Origin: JBBRGK01 sp036741355
GTDB lineage: Bacteria > Chloroflexota > Dehalococcoidia > CAUJGQ01
Direction: 5' to 3'
Assembly: GCA_036741355.1 (NCBI GenBank)
Contig: DAINSK010000002.1
Coordinates: 104,727-168,726, forward strand
Length of the DNA: 64,000 nucleotides
A program made the translations under genes and the position numbers. Below, one piece after another: positions 7,974-16,643 of this stretch (position 1 is the first letter of the stretch; each line of letters begins with the position of its first letter). The notes under the pieces were generated by a model that saw only the letters and a program-made list of their open reading frames with translations, did not search any database and was not told where the DNA came from.

Positions 7974-8387
7974 TCACGAAGCAATCCCCACCGCGAGCCG
8001 GATGAGGACGACCCAGAGCACCACCATGGCCAGAGTCGCGACGGCAGCCGGCCACATGACCTGCCAGAAGCCGCGTTGCTTTATCTGGACCGCGAGACGT
8101 CGAGCTTCCACCTCGTCCGCGCGCTGCCGCTCGACCAACCAGGTATCTCCACTGGTGACTACCTGCCCGTTTTCCAGGTGCAGGAAGAGATGCGAACGAG
8201 AAACCACGAGCCAATAGGCGACGTACAGCAATCCGCCGAGTCCGAAGAAGAGCAGGATAGCGAGAGCGAAGAGCAACCAGTTAAAGGGCGCACGGGTTTC
8301 TAAGGCTGCGGTGCTCTCGGTTTGCGAGTGGACACGCCAGCCAAAGTGCACGAGGCGACTAACTTCGGGGCTGAGACCTGCGTCCAT
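7974..8387 (-). CDS. Membrane protein of unknown function (137 aa)
   Basis: The N-terminal soluble segment (1-35) begins MDAGLSPEVSRLVHFGWRVH. A long hydrophobic segment (about 36-61) follows, then a 50-residue soluble stretch and a second helix (about 110-133). The N-terminus resembles small phage-shock/DUF-type membrane proteins that start with a short amphipathic region, but I cannot assign a family. GGAGC lies 8 bases upstream of the ATG. It is the first gene of the three-gene minus-strand cluster, divergent from the HTH-DUF2087 gene at 8538. Confidence 0.6.
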   Translation of the reverse strand: MDAGLSPEVSRLVHFGWRVHSQTESTAALETRAPFNWLLFALAILLFFGLGGLLYVAYWLVVSRSHLFLHLENGQVVTSGDTWLVERQRADEVEARRLAVQIKQRGFWQVMWPAAVATLAMVVLWVVLIRLAVGIAS

Positions 8388-8537
8388 GTCGTAAGCTCCG
8401 GATGATTCGCGCGAAGATTCGGATCGCCAGTTACTATACCACTCAGGTGCTTCACATTGTCGGCGGTCCGCAACGTGGCGGGTATGATAGCAACATCAAC
8501 CCGGTCGCCGAGGTTGAAAAAACCATAGCCGATCGCG

Positions 8538-9160
8538 ATGCAGGACACGACTGAACATTCAAACGACGACCCGCTCTCTCCCGCTCTCTTGCTGGAGTTC
8601 TATAATGCGCTTTCCGACCCGACGCGGCTGCGCCTGGCAGGACTGCTTGCGGCAGGTCCGGCGGGGACGGTTGCGCTCAGCATCGCGACCGGTCAATCTC
8701 CCGCCGCGGTCGCCCGCCACCTACTGAAGCTGGTTTCGGCCGGGGTGGTGTCTGGGACCGCAGATGGCCGGTACGCCTTGGACGAACGAGGGATGCGCCG
8801 TCGTGCCAAACGGCGGCTCGATTCACCGAGGACCAGGAGCTTGCGGGTGCGAGGGATGAACGCAGCCGGGTACTGTCGTCCTTTTTCCGGCATGGCCGAT
8901 TGATTGGGTTTCCGACCGGGGACCAGCGCAAACTGGTATTGCTGACCGAGATCGCGCGACGATTCGCGCCGCAACGCACGTACACCGAGCGTGAAATTAA
9001 CGACGTGCTCAAGGAAGTGTACGCGGATTACACGACCATTCGCCGAGCACTCATCGATTACCATTTCATGAACCGGCACAAAGGCGTGTACTGGCTTGGC
9101 GAGGGGCGGGGCGATCAACTCTCGGCGACGGATCCCGGTGATCCGACCGGCACAGGTTGA
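8538..9160 (+). pseudogene. HTH (ArsR-like) + DUF2087 regulator, interrupted by a frameshift
   Basis: Frame 1 (8538-8903) encodes a winged-helix domain: EFYNALSDPTRLRLAGLL, helix-turn-helix TGQSPAAVARHLLKL, wing GVVSGTADGRYALD. Frame 2 (8900-9160, readable upstream from about 8815) encodes a DUF2087 domain: SRVLSSFFRHGRL, FPTGDQRKLVLLTEIA, YTEREINDVL, then DYTTIRRALIDY and GVYWLG. In related regulators these two domains are one polypeptide. The reading frame switches between about 8790 and 8825, consistent with loss of one base (or gain of two), or a sequencing error. No slippery heptamer is evident. If the frames are restored, the product is a roughly 207-aa transcriptional regulator. Confidence 0.8.
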
Positions 9161-9198
9161 CGGATGCCGCGAATAAGGCGAACGGAGGAAACGATTGT

Positions 9199-9957
9199 AT
9201 GGCGACGGGTGCGCGGGCGACACTGACGCGGGACGGCCCAGTTGCTTGCCTTCGGCTTGCCTCCGAAGACGGCGCCAACCGCATCAATGCCGGAACAATC
9301 GAGGATGTACGAGCATCCTGCGCATCGCTCGCGGGCGATACCGATGTGCGCGTCCTCGTCGTCTCCGGAGCCGCCTCGTTTTCACAGGGCTGGGCTGGCG
9401 ATTCGTTCGAACCCGGTGTTACTTCCGTTCACTCAGATCCGTTCGGTTGTCTCGCCAGCCTCGCCTTACCGGTTATCGCTCGCTTAGAGGGAGACGCGTT
9501 CAGCGCCGGGCTCGAGCTTGCGCTCGCCTGCGACATTCGAGTGGCATCAACGAGCGCCCGGTTCGCCTTTCCGGAGACGCAGTTCGGTCTGATACCGATG
9601 GCCGGCGGCACGCAACGCTTGCCACGCGCGATCGGTCGCGGCAGGGCGTTATCGATGATCCTCCTCGGAGAGGTCGTCGACGCGAGAACCGGGCTCGAAT
9701 GGGGTTTGGTGAACGCCGTGGCGGAGCCTGATGCCCTCGCGGAAGTCGTGCAGCGGATCGCCGATTCCATCGCGGCGCGCGGACCGATCGCCGAGCGCTT
9801 TGCCAAGGAAGCGGTGCAGGACGGTATTGAGATGCCGTTGGCGCGAGCGCTGCGGTATGAGCTGGATCTGACGGTGCTTCTTCAGACCACGGAAGACCGA
9901 GCAGAGGGGGTCCGCGCCTTCCGCGAGAAACGGGCGCCGCGCTTTAATGGTCGTTGA
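9199..9957 (+). CDS. Enoyl-CoA hydratase/isomerase (crotonase) family protein
   Basis: A 252-residue crotonase with both canonical glutamates retained: SAGLELALACD and FAFPETQFGLIPMAGGTQRL. A hydratase or isomerase role in beta-oxidation is therefore plausible. The ATG at 9199 has GGAGG 10 bases upstream. A TTG at 9157, overlapping the preceding stop, extends the frame without family similarity. The N-terminal CoA-binding part is less typical (EDGANRINAGT instead of NRPxxxNA), and the first oxyanion segment reads ASFSQGWAGD rather than FxAGxD, so substrate preference may differ from the other two crotonases here. Confidence 0.88.
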   Translation: MATGARATLTRDGPVACLRLASEDGANRINAGTIEDVRASCASLAGDTDVRVLVVSGAASFSQGWAGDSFEPGVTSVHSDPFGCLASLALPVIARLEGDAFSAGLELALACDIRVASTSARFAFPETQFGLIPMAGGTQRLPRAIGRGRALSMILLGEVVDARTGLEWGLVNAVAEPDALAEVVQRIADSIAARGPIAERFAKEAVQDGIEMPLARALRYELDLTVLLQTTEDRAEGVRAFREKRAPRFNGR

Positions 9958-10080
9958 TGCGGTCGTGACGTCACGCATCGATCCAAGGCTGTCGATTCAG
10001 TAGGATGTGAGAGCTTCGCGCGGTGCGCTACTCGCCGCGCCGCCCAAGGTTCGCGATCTTTCCCGGTAGGTGGAGGACTC
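9958..10080 (+). promoter_or_regulatory. Intergenic region with operator-like palindrome
   Basis: The perfect 12-base palindrome CGTGACGTCACG (9964-9975) lies 7 bases after the crotonase stop and about 105 bases before the tandem small genes. Its symmetry fits a dimeric regulator site, but no regulator can be named. A convincing sigma-70 promoter was not found. Confidence 0.3.
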
Positions 10081-10341
10081 ATGCAGGTAGTAATCGACGC
10101 TGAAGAGGCGTGGTCGCTGATGACGACCATGGTTTCGCAAATGATCGACAGGGCGGGGCTGTCGCAGGACGGCAAAACAAAAGTGCGCCGCTGGCGCCAG
10201 GACAGAGCCACAGGCACCGTTCCGATGTCTGAATTGGCCATTGCGCTGAACGAGGCGCTGGGAAGCACACTTGACGAGAGAACGTACCGGCTGATCCGCC
10301 GCAAGGGCGGCTACGTTCCGAGCAGCGAGCTGCAGGTTTGA
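10081..10341 (+). CDS. Small acidic/basic protein, tandem paralogue A (86 aa)
   Basis: An 86-residue hydrophilic protein: MQVVIDAEEAWSLMTTMV, then a helical stretch with RRWRQD, then basic ERTYRLIRRKGGYVP. GGTGGAGG lies 5 bases upstream of the ATG. The next gene is clearly a paralogue: ungapped over the first 39 residues the two share 14 identities, including M1, V3, D6, E9, W11, L13, T16, Q20, D23, L27 and R36-R37-W38-R39. No known family is recognised. Two different sequences keeping the same pattern indicates a real protein under selection. The pair lies between two crotonase genes. Confidence 0.65.
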   Translation: MQVVIDAEEAWSLMTTMVSQMIDRAGLSQDGKTKVRRWRQDRATGTVPMSELAIALNEALGSTLDERTYRLIRRKGGYVPSSELQV

Positions 10342-10354
10342 GGGGCGACGGACG

Positions 10355-10594
10355 ATGAAAGTTGAACTGGATGTCGACGAGGTCTGGGCGCTGCTTTCGA
10401 CGGTAACGAAACAGGTGGTGGACGGCGTCGACTTACCTGACGAGGATCGGGCGGCGCTCCGTCGCTGGCGCAGCCAGCAAATGCGGCCAAGCAGCGAGGG
10501 AATGCGAGCGCTCGTCGTGAAGCTCAACGAAGATATTGCCAAGCTGTCGCGCCAGCGAGAACGGAGCGCGATCCAGAAACACGACTGGGTCTGA
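10355..10594 (+). CDS. Small protein, tandem paralogue B (79 aa)
   Basis: A 79-residue paralogue of the preceding gene, separated by 13 bases, with its own SD (GAGGGG). It keeps the MKVELDVDEVWALL opening and the LRRWRSQ motif. The C-terminal third diverges into a mostly helical, charged tail (MRALVVKLNEDIAKLSRQRE). The pair could form a heterodimer or be a recent family expansion, but the function is unknown. It is followed 50 bases later by a crotonase. Confidence 0.65.
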   Translation: MKVELDVDEVWALLSTVTKQVVDGVDLPDEDRAALRRWRSQQMRPSSEGMRALVVKLNEDIAKLSRQRERSAIQKHDWV

Positions 10595-10644
10595 GTGGTG
10601 GGCAGAGTTAGCGCATACCCTCGAGAGGTTGGCAGTTACCTCAG

Positions 10645-11418
10645 ATGAGCGACGACCTCGTCATCTACGAAAAGGAAGGCCAGATCGCCTGGCTGATATT
10701 GAACCGCCCCGAGGCGCTCAATGCGATCAACCTCGAAATGCGCGACCTGTTATGGGTGCTGCTGGAAGCGGTACGCGACGACCCCGACGTAGGCGTCGTT
10801 ATTTTTCGCGGTGCGGGAGAACGGGCGTTTTGCGCGGGTGCGGACGTCAAGGAATTCGGCACTGCACCTACATATATCTCGGCCCGGGATGCGCGCAGGG
10901 AACGTGACCTTTGGGGCCAAATGCTGGCCTCCCAAAAGCCAATGATCGCGGCGATCCATGGCTGGGCGCTCGGCGCCGGCTGTGAGCTCAGCCTCTGCTG
11001 CGATTTTCGCGTCGCTTCAACGGACGCCCGCTTCGGCCTGCCGGAAGTCAACCTGGGCTACATCCCCTCGGCGGGCGGTACGCAGACGCTCGTGCGCCAG
11101 GTGCCCCCGGGCGTGGCACTCGAAATGATCATGACCGGCGAGGCGATCGACGCATTCCGCGCTTTGCAAATTGGCCTCGTCGATCGCGTTGTCGACCGGT
11201 CCGCTCTCGTAGATGAAGCACGAGCGCTCGCGAACTCGCTCCTCCAGCGCCCCGAGTTCGGTCTGCGCATGGCCCGCGAGGCGTTGCGCGCGGCCGCCGA
11301 CCTGCCTATAAGTCAAGGGCTGTCCGTGGCGGAGCTCCTCGGCGCGCGCGCCCGGTTGGAAGCCGGGGGCACGGTTAAAATGCGACGGCTGTCCGAATGG
11401 ACGCCTGACGGTGATTGA
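10645..11418 (+). CDS. Enoyl-CoA hydratase (crotonase family)
   Basis: A 257-residue crotonase with a full canonical active site: NRPEALNAI, RAFCAGADVKEF (oxyanion hole), WALGAGCELSLCCD (first catalytic Glu) and GLPEVNLGYIPSAGGTQ (second Glu). The expected reaction is syn-hydration of trans-2-enoyl-CoA in beta-oxidation or a related pathway. The start has only a weak SD. A 42-codon ORF overlaps its stop codon. It lies about 330 bases upstream of the acyl-CoA ligase/EMO/ETF operon, supporting a shared fatty-acid catabolic role. Confidence 0.92.
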   Translation: MSDDLVIYEKEGQIAWLILNRPEALNAINLEMRDLLWVLLEAVRDDPDVGVVIFRGAGERAFCAGADVKEFGTAPTYISARDARRERDLWGQMLASQKPMIAAIHGWALGAGCELSLCCDFRVASTDARFGLPEVNLGYIPSAGGTQTLVRQVPPGVALEMIMTGEAIDAFRALQIGLVDRVVDRSALVDEARALANSLLQRPEFGLRMAREALRAAADLPISQGLSVAELLGARARLEAGGTVKMRRLSEWTPDGD

Positions 11419-11539
11419 GCAGCCGGCACAGGAGAAACGGAGCTGGCGGAGCCGCTGGCTCTCGATCGGCGCAACCACGATTGCTGCGGTTGCATTGATT
11501 CTCGCCGGCTACTCATGTCTCAAACCGAACGACCGCTAA
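11411..11539 (+). CDS. Possible 42-aa single-TM microprotein overlapping the crotonase stop
   Basis: A GTG at 11411 overlaps the crotonase TGA (11416-11418) in another frame and opens 42 codons. The product has a basic segment (KRSWRSRW), then a transmembrane-like stretch (LSIGATTIAAVALILAGYSC), then LKPNDR. Overlap with the upstream stop suggests translational coupling, and there is no separate SD. The clean positive-inside single-helix pattern is why I list it, but the evidence is limited to composition. Confidence 0.4.
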   Translation: MIEQPAQEKRSWRSRWLSIGATTIAAVALILAGYSCLKPNDR

Positions 11540-11670
11540 GCGCGTGGTCGTGGATATTCGGCAGTGCATGGCGCCGGAAAACGGGGCCGTGCGGGCGTGC
11601 AATACGTTTCATACCTGATCTATTTCGCGCCCTCATCGGTGTAGCGCGATAGTCATGCCGGCGAATTATG

Positions 11671-11699
11671 TGTTGTAGACGCAGGCACGACCGTATAAT
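11671..11699 (+). promoter_or_regulatory. Promoter of the acyl-CoA ligase-EMO-ETF operon
   Basis: A perfect -10 box TATAAT (11694-11699) is preceded at 17-base spacing by TGTTGT (11671-11676). TTGTAG at 11673 with a 15-base spacer is the alternative. It lies 47 bases upstream of the ligase ATG and is the only consensus -10 in the gap after the crotonase. Confidence 0.55.
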
Positions 11700-11746
11700 C
11701 GGTTGAGCAGAAATCCGGGCCGTGTGACCGACAACATGGAGTCACG

Positions 11747-13309
11747 ATGAATACCGCCGAGTTCCTCCAGATGAGTTCGTACGTCGTGCCGGACCGCGAA
11801 GCGCTGGTAAGCGGCGATACGCGCATCACCTACCAGGAGATGGTGGAGCGCACCAACCGGCTGGCAAATGCCCTGCAGGACATGGGGATGAGCCGCGGCG
11901 ACAAGCTTGCGGTCATGGCGGTCAACTCTGCCGAATACGTCGAAACGTATTACGCGTGCGCGAAGCTGGGCGTGGCACTCGTGCCTCTGAATTACCGCGC
12001 CAAGAACGAAGAGTTGACCTACATGGTCAACACGTCCGACGCGTCGACGCTGTTCGTCGGCGAGCGGTACCTCGAGCTTTTGAGCCACATTCGCGGCGAA
12101 ATCCCGGGGGTAAAGAACTTCGTCTGCTTCGAGCGGGCCGTCGACGGCATGCAAACCTACGCGGAACTGATGGCCAAGGGTTCGCCCGAAGACCTGTACG
12201 TCGAAGTGGACGACAACGACGCGACCATCCTTATCTTCACAAGCGGCACAACGGCAATGCCAAAGGGCGTCGTGCTGACGTACCTGACCCTGACTGCCTA
12301 CGTGATCAACACTATGGAGCCGGCGATGCCGGAAGTTCACGATGTCACTATGGTGACCGTGCCGCTTTTTCACATCGCGGGCTCCACTGCCATGATGACG
12401 TCTATCTGGGGCGGGCGAACGCTGGTCATCCTGCCCCAGTACGAGCCCGAACTGTACCTGCAGACGGTGCAGAAAGAAAAAGTGACGCATAGCTTTGTCG
12501 TCCCCACGATGCTGAAGCGTCTCATGGAGCACCCCAAGTTCAACGACTACGACCTCAGCTCGTTGAAGCTGATCACCTACGGCGCCGCTCCGATGCCGTA
12601 TGAGGTCGTTCGCAAGGCAGTCGAGACGTTCCACTGCGGCCTCATGAACGCGTACGGCCAGACGGAAAGCACTTCGTCCCTGACCTACCTCGGTCCGGAA
12701 GACCACGAGATCCACGGACTGCCCGATGCGGAGCGGGAGAAGAAGCTCCATCGTTTGCGCTCCGTCGGCCGCCCCATGGACGACGTCGAGGTCGCGATCC
12801 TGAACGAGAATGACGAGATTCTCGGGATGGGCGAAGAGGGCGAGATCTGCGTCTCGGGCGCCCGCGTCATGCGTGAGTACTTCAAGCAGGAAGAGGCGAC
12901 GCAGGCCGCGATCCACGACGGCTGGCTGCACACCGGCGACGTTGGCTACCTGGACGAGGACCGCTATCTATTCATTACGGGCCGCAAGAAAGACCTCATC
13001 ATACGCGGCGGTGAGAACGTATCGCCCGGCGAAATCGAAGCCGTACTCGAGGAGCACCACGCCGTGGACGAGGTCGCCGTTATCGGCGTGCCGGATGTCG
13101 AATGGGGCGAAGAGATCAAAGCGATCGTGGTGTTGAAGTCGGGTCAGACCGCGACGGCCGACCAGCTACGCGCGTACTCCAAGAGTCGCCTTGCTTCGTA
13201 CAAAGTACCTCGCTATATCACGTTCGTGGACGAGCTACCCCGCAATGCGCTTGGCAAGGTCCTGAAGACCGATATCCGTAAGCAGCATGGAACTCCAGAC
13301 AAACGGTAG
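11747..13309 (+). CDS. Acyl-CoA synthetase (AMP-forming, long-chain-fatty-acid-CoA ligase type)
   Basis: A 520-residue ANL-superfamily ligase that activates a carboxylic acid to acyl-AMP and then acyl-CoA. Motifs are the P-loop-like FTSGTTAMPKG (164-174), YGQTE (303-307), the HTGD aspartate D398, TGRKKDLIIRGGENVSP hinge region (411-427) and the C-terminal catalytic Lys in NALGKVLK (K504). GGAG precedes the ATG. Length is typical. The EMO gene starts 50 bases downstream, followed by etfB and etfA, so the operon couples acid activation to electron disposal. The acyl chain cannot be inferred; medium or long chain or an aryl acid are possible. Confidence 0.95.
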   Translation: MNTAEFLQMSSYVVPDREALVSGDTRITYQEMVERTNRLANALQDMGMSRGDKLAVMAVNSAEYVETYYACAKLGVALVPLNYRAKNEELTYMVNTSDASTLFVGERYLELLSHIRGEIPGVKNFVCFERAVDGMQTYAELMAKGSPEDLYVEVDDNDATILIFTSGTTAMPKGVVLTYLTLTAYVINTMEPAMPEVHDVTMVTVPLFHIAGSTAMMTSIWGGRTLVILPQYEPELYLQTVQKEKVTHSFVVPTMLKRLMEHPKFNDYDLSSLKLITYGAAPMPYEVVRKAVETFHCGLMNAYGQTESTSSLTYLGPEDHEIHGLPDAEREKKLHRLRSVGRPMDDVEVAILNENDEILGMGEEGEICVSGARVMREYFKQEEATQAAIHDGWLHTGDVGYLDEDRYLFITGRKKDLIIRGGENVSPGEIEAVLEEHHAVDEVAVIGVPDVEWGEEIKAIVVLKSGQTATADQLRAYSKSRLASYKVPRYITFVDELPRNALGKVLKTDIRKQHGTPDKR

Positions 13310-13359
13310 CAGGCACGCCTCCGATCAGGTCAAGAAGCAGCGCAGAAGAAGGTAGTTGC

Positions 13360-15624
13360 ATGGCGAAAGAGCTGAAGCACGACGGCAACGGGACCCGGGA
13401 GTCGGGGCGTAATGCACCGGCCGGTCGCGGCGTTCGGCTTCGCAGCCTCGGTCCCGGCCTGTGGGCAGCACTTTTCGTCGCGGGTCTCATTGCCGCCGTA
13501 TTCGCAAAGGGGGTCGGAGACGATACGCCGCACCGCGAGGTCTACTGGAATATTCGCGGTGGGTGGGTGCTCAATCTGTTTCTTGCGGCGCTGACCGCCA
13601 TCCTGCTGTACGTGCCCTTTCGGCGCGCCCGGCTTTATCGCCTTGGTCGCAAAGACTTCCGCCGTGACCGCATCCCGGAGCGCCTGAAAAATGCCTTCTC
13701 GCGCGGGGCCACTGCTCACCGCGTGTTTCGCGATCCGTACGCCGCCGTCTACCACACCTCCATATATGCCAGCATCATCGTACTAACGATCGTGACGACG
13801 CTGCTGCTGATCGACCACGAGATCGTCGAGCCACTGGCCGGCGAGCCGTTCCTGCAGGGAAACGTTTACCTGGTTTATAAGCTGGCCGGCGACCTGTTCG
13901 GCATTATCGGCATCGTAGGCGTAGCGATGGCGATCACACGGCGTTACATAACGCGGAAACCGCGGGTTCAGTGGGACGTTCAATGGGAGGACCAGGCGAT
14001 CCTCGGTCTGCTGGGGTTTTTGCTGATTTCGGGTATCGTTCAGCAAGGTATGCGCATCGGCGCAACTGAGATACCACTGGGCCACGAGGACTGGTCCTAC
14101 TGGGCACCCGCTGGCTGGGTTGTTGCCAAGATCATGATTGGACTCGGGTCCAGCATTGATCTCATGGATCGCATCCACCGGGTGCTCTGGTGGATCCACA
14201 TGCCTACGGCGTTCATCTGGCTGAGCCTCATCGCCTACACAAAGCTTGGTCACATCATCCTGGCACCGGCAAACGGCTTCTTCAAGAGCCTTGAGCCCTA
14301 CGGCCGCCTCTCCTATCCGGCGAACCTGCTGGACGAGAATGCTCCGATGGCAGAGGATCAGCCTTTTGGTGCCGCGCGGCTGCAGGATCTGAGCTGGAAG
14401 CAGCTATTCGACAGCGACGTGTGCGTGCGCTGCGGGCGCTGCACCGAGGCCTGTCCAGCGCATGCTGCAGGACAACCGCTATCGCCGATGTCGATCATCC
14501 AAAACCTCAAGGATTACATGAGCGTCAACGGTCCCCCGATCGCTGCGGCAAGGGAACAAGGCAAGCCGGAACCACAGCCCGGTCGGACACTTGTGGGGGA
14601 CTTCGTAGCCGAAGAACAGCTCTGGGCGTGCCGTACCTGTGGCGCCTGCATGCAGGAGTGCCCGGTCTTTATAGAGCACGTACCGACGATCATCGACTTC
14701 CGCCGCCACCTGGTGATGGACCAGGCCTCGATTCCGCCGACCGCGGCAGCAGCGCTGCAAAACATCGAACAACGCGGGCATCCGTGGCGCGGTACGCAAT
14801 TGCAACGGACGACCTGGATGGAAGACATGCAGGTGCCCGAATATACCGGCGATCAGGAGTACCTGTACTGGGTTGGCTGCACCGGCGCATTAGTGGACCG
14901 TAACGTGCCGATCACGCAGGCGATCATGCGGTTGCTCATGGAAGCCGGCGTGGACTTCGGTGTCCTGGGGGCCCAGGAGACATGCAATGGCGACCCTGCC
15001 CGGCGACTGGGTAACGAATTCCTTTTCCAGATGCAGGTGCACGCGAACGGCGAGCTGTTCAAAGCGCTGAACGTCCGTAAGGTCATCACGCACTGTCCGC
15101 ACTGTTTCAATACCTTTGCCAATGAGTATCCAGACTTTGGCGTTCAGTTTGAGGTTACCCACCATTCACAGTTCCTGCAGCAACTGATCGAACAAGGCAA
15201 GCTGAAACCGAAGAACGCTTTTGGTCAGAAAGTGACCTTCCACGATTCGTGCTACCTCGGCCGCCACAACAACGTGTACGAGGCGCCGCGAGATGTCCTG
15301 AAGTCCATTCCAGGGCTCGATCTGGTCGAGATGCCGCGGAATCGCAGCCGGGGCTTCTGTTGCGGCGCCGGTGGTGGCACGATATGGCTGGAAGAGAAAA
15401 AGGGGCGGCGCGTCAACCAGGTTCGCGCAGAAGAGGCCGCCGCGACTGGCGCAGACGTGGTCGCGGTCGCCTGCCCGTTCTGCATCCAGATGTTCGAAGA
15501 CGCGATTCCGGCTATTGAGCCCGACGAAAGCAAACGCATGAAAGCTGTTGATATATCGGAGCTACTCGAAGCTTCCGTGGGCCGCGCGGCGGCGGCGACG
15601 GATGAAGGAGCGCCGACTGCCTAA
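13360..15624 (+). CDS. Membrane ETF:(methyl)menaquinone oxidoreductase, EMO/FadF type (HdrD-like, cytochrome-b-like N-domain)
   Basis: A 754-residue membrane iron-sulfur protein. The N-terminal half has about six hydrophobic segments (35-50, 70-86, 135-151, 170-193, 212-228 and 250-300) with several His (H132, H273, H280), as in the NarI-like cytochrome-b part of EMO. Two [4Fe-4S] motifs follow: C355/C358/C361/C365 and C424/C427/C430/C434. Then come two cysteine-rich CCG domains with HCPHC (578-582), DSCYLGRH, FCCGAG (666-671) and CPFC (705-708). Known EMO proteins take electrons from EtfAB (acyl-CoA dehydrogenases) and reduce menaquinone. Location directly before etfB-etfA strongly supports that role over a heterodisulfide reductase. 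Confidence 0.93.
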   Translation: MAKELKHDGNGTRESGRNAPAGRGVRLRSLGPGLWAALFVAGLIAAVFAKGVGDDTPHREVYWNIRGGWVLNLFLAALTAILLYVPFRRARLYRLGRKDFRRDRIPERLKNAFSRGATAHRVFRDPYAAVYHTSIYASIIVLTIVTTLLLIDHEIVEPLAGEPFLQGNVYLVYKLAGDLFGIIGIVGVAMAITRRYITRKPRVQWDVQWEDQAILGLLGFLLISGIVQQGMRIGATEIPLGHEDWSYWAPAGWVVAKIMIGLGSSIDLMDRIHRVLWWIHMPTAFIWLSLIAYTKLGHIILAPANGFFKSLEPYGRLSYPANLLDENAPMAEDQPFGAARLQDLSWKQLFDSDVCVRCGRCTEACPAHAAGQPLSPMSIIQNLKDYMSVNGPPIAAAREQGKPEPQPGRTLVGDFVAEEQLWACRTCGACMQECPVFIEHVPTIIDFRRHLVMDQASIPPTAAAALQNIEQRGHPWRGTQLQRTTWMEDMQVPEYTGDQEYLYWVGCTGALVDRNVPITQAIMRLLMEAGVDFGVLGAQETCNGDPARRLGNEFLFQMQVHANGELFKALNVRKVITHCPHCFNTFANEYPDFGVQFEVTHHSQFLQQLIEQGKLKPKNAFGQKVTFHDSCYLGRHNNVYEAPRDVLKSIPGLDLVEMPRNRSRGFCCGAGGGTIWLEEKKGRRVNQVRAEEAAATGADVVAVACPFCIQMFEDAIPAIEPDESKRMKAVDISELLEASVGRAAAATDEGAPTA

Positions 15625-15677
15625 TGGCCGGCTGCTCGGCAACGCGGGCAACCAAGTAATGTATCGTTGAAAAGCGG

Positions 15678-15699
15678 AGGCGGCCGGGGATGGCCGCCT
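15678..15699 (+). other. GC-rich hairpin between EMO and etfB
   Basis: AGGCGGCC-N6-GGCCGCCT forms an 8-bp perfect stem in the 160-base gap between the EMO gene and etfB. Only a short TTCAATCT follows, so it is at best a weak terminator. A processing or attenuation element that uncouples etfBA levels from the upstream genes is possible. A similar hairpin without T-tract (GGCCCG-N5-CGGGCC, 16598-16614) lies between etfB and etfA. Confidence 0.35.
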
Positions 15700-15783
15700 T
15701 CAATCTGCGCTTCGCAGGCGCGGGCCGACGCCCTGTACAGGCATATCGGCGATTCTCAAAGGATGTTAAGGAGGTTCGAACCG

Positions 15784-16578
15784 GTGAACATCATCGTCTG
15801 CGTGAAACAGGTGCCGGACCCGGAAACGCCTGTATCGGCGTTCAAGGTTGATACGACGGCAAACAAGGTGCTCCCGGCTCAGGGCATCGCGCCGGTGATT
15901 AGCCCGTTCGACGCCCAGGCCGTCGAGGCCGCGCTACGCATCAAGGATGCAACCGGCGACGGAACGATCACGGTACTGTCGATGGGCCCAGCCAGCGCCC
16001 GAGACGCCATCAAGCACGGCCTGGCCATGGGTGCCGACGAAGGCGTATTGGTGAGCGACCCATCTCTCGACGACGCGGACGCGTATGTGACGGCGAAAGT
16101 GCTGGCTGCCGCGATTCAAAAGATCGGCGATTTCCAGCTCGTTATAACCGGCCGTCAGGCGGCCGACTGGGACCAGGGAACCGTGCCCGCGGGCATCGCC
16201 CAGTTTCTAGACGCCCCCTGTGTAACTGTGGCAAAGAAAGTCACCGCCGGTGACGGAAAAGTCACGGTGGAGCGAGTGTTGCAGGATGGCTTCGAAACCG
16301 TCGATGCTTCGCTACCAGCGGTGGTCACGGTGAGCAACGAACTGGGCGATCCGCGCTATCCACAGCTTCGCCAGATCATGATGGCAGCCCGCAAGCAGGT
16401 TACGACGTACACGGCGGCCGACCTCGGCCTCAGCGGCGATGACCTTCAGTCGCGCATGAAGCTCGTGAAACTGTTCGTGCCGGTTAACGAGTCCAAGGTC
16501 GAAATCATCGAAGGCGACTCGCCGGCCGAGCAGGCTGCGAACCTGGCACGCAGGATGCGCGAGGCGAAGCTGCTGTAG
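15784..16578 (+). CDS. etfB: Electron transfer flavoprotein, beta subunit
   Basis: A 264-residue EtfB/FixA. It opens with the diagnostic NIIVCVKQVPDPETP and contains the family block LGDPRYPQLRQIMMA. EtfB binds AMP, or FAD in bifurcating forms, and docks acyl-CoA dehydrogenases. The start is GTG at 15784 with GGAGG 9 bases upstream. The in-frame upstream extension is spurious. It is followed 65 bases later by etfA and preceded by EMO, consistent with a non-bifurcating ETF feeding the quinone pool. Confidence 0.96.
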   Translation: MNIIVCVKQVPDPETPVSAFKVDTTANKVLPAQGIAPVISPFDAQAVEAALRIKDATGDGTITVLSMGPASARDAIKHGLAMGADEGVLVSDPSLDDADAYVTAKVLAAAIQKIGDFQLVITGRQAADWDQGTVPAGIAQFLDAPCVTVAKKVTAGDGKVTVERVLQDGFETVDASLPAVVTVSNELGDPRYPQLRQIMMAARKQVTTYTAADLGLSGDDLQSRMKLVKLFVPVNESKVEIIEGDSPAEQAANLARRMREAKLL

Positions 16579-16643
16579 CAGGCGCCAAAGGCGAAAAGGC
16601 CCGCCGGCCGGGCCGATGTCAGTACGTATGGAGAACAGAAAAG

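Noticed and set aside
8790..8825. Programmed -1 frameshifting in the HTH-DUF2087 gene
   Set aside because: No X-XXY-YYZ slippery heptamer and no obvious downstream pseudoknot; a simple indel is more likely.
11666..12931. 421-codon ORF on the minus strand across the acyl-CoA ligase
   Set aside because: Low-complexity His/Arg-rich translation, antisense to a fully conserved ligase with all motifs; a codon-bias shadow.
13360..15624. Heterodisulfide reductase or glycolate oxidase subunit as the call
   Set aside because: The fused membrane domain and direct linkage to etfBA fit EMO/FadF better.
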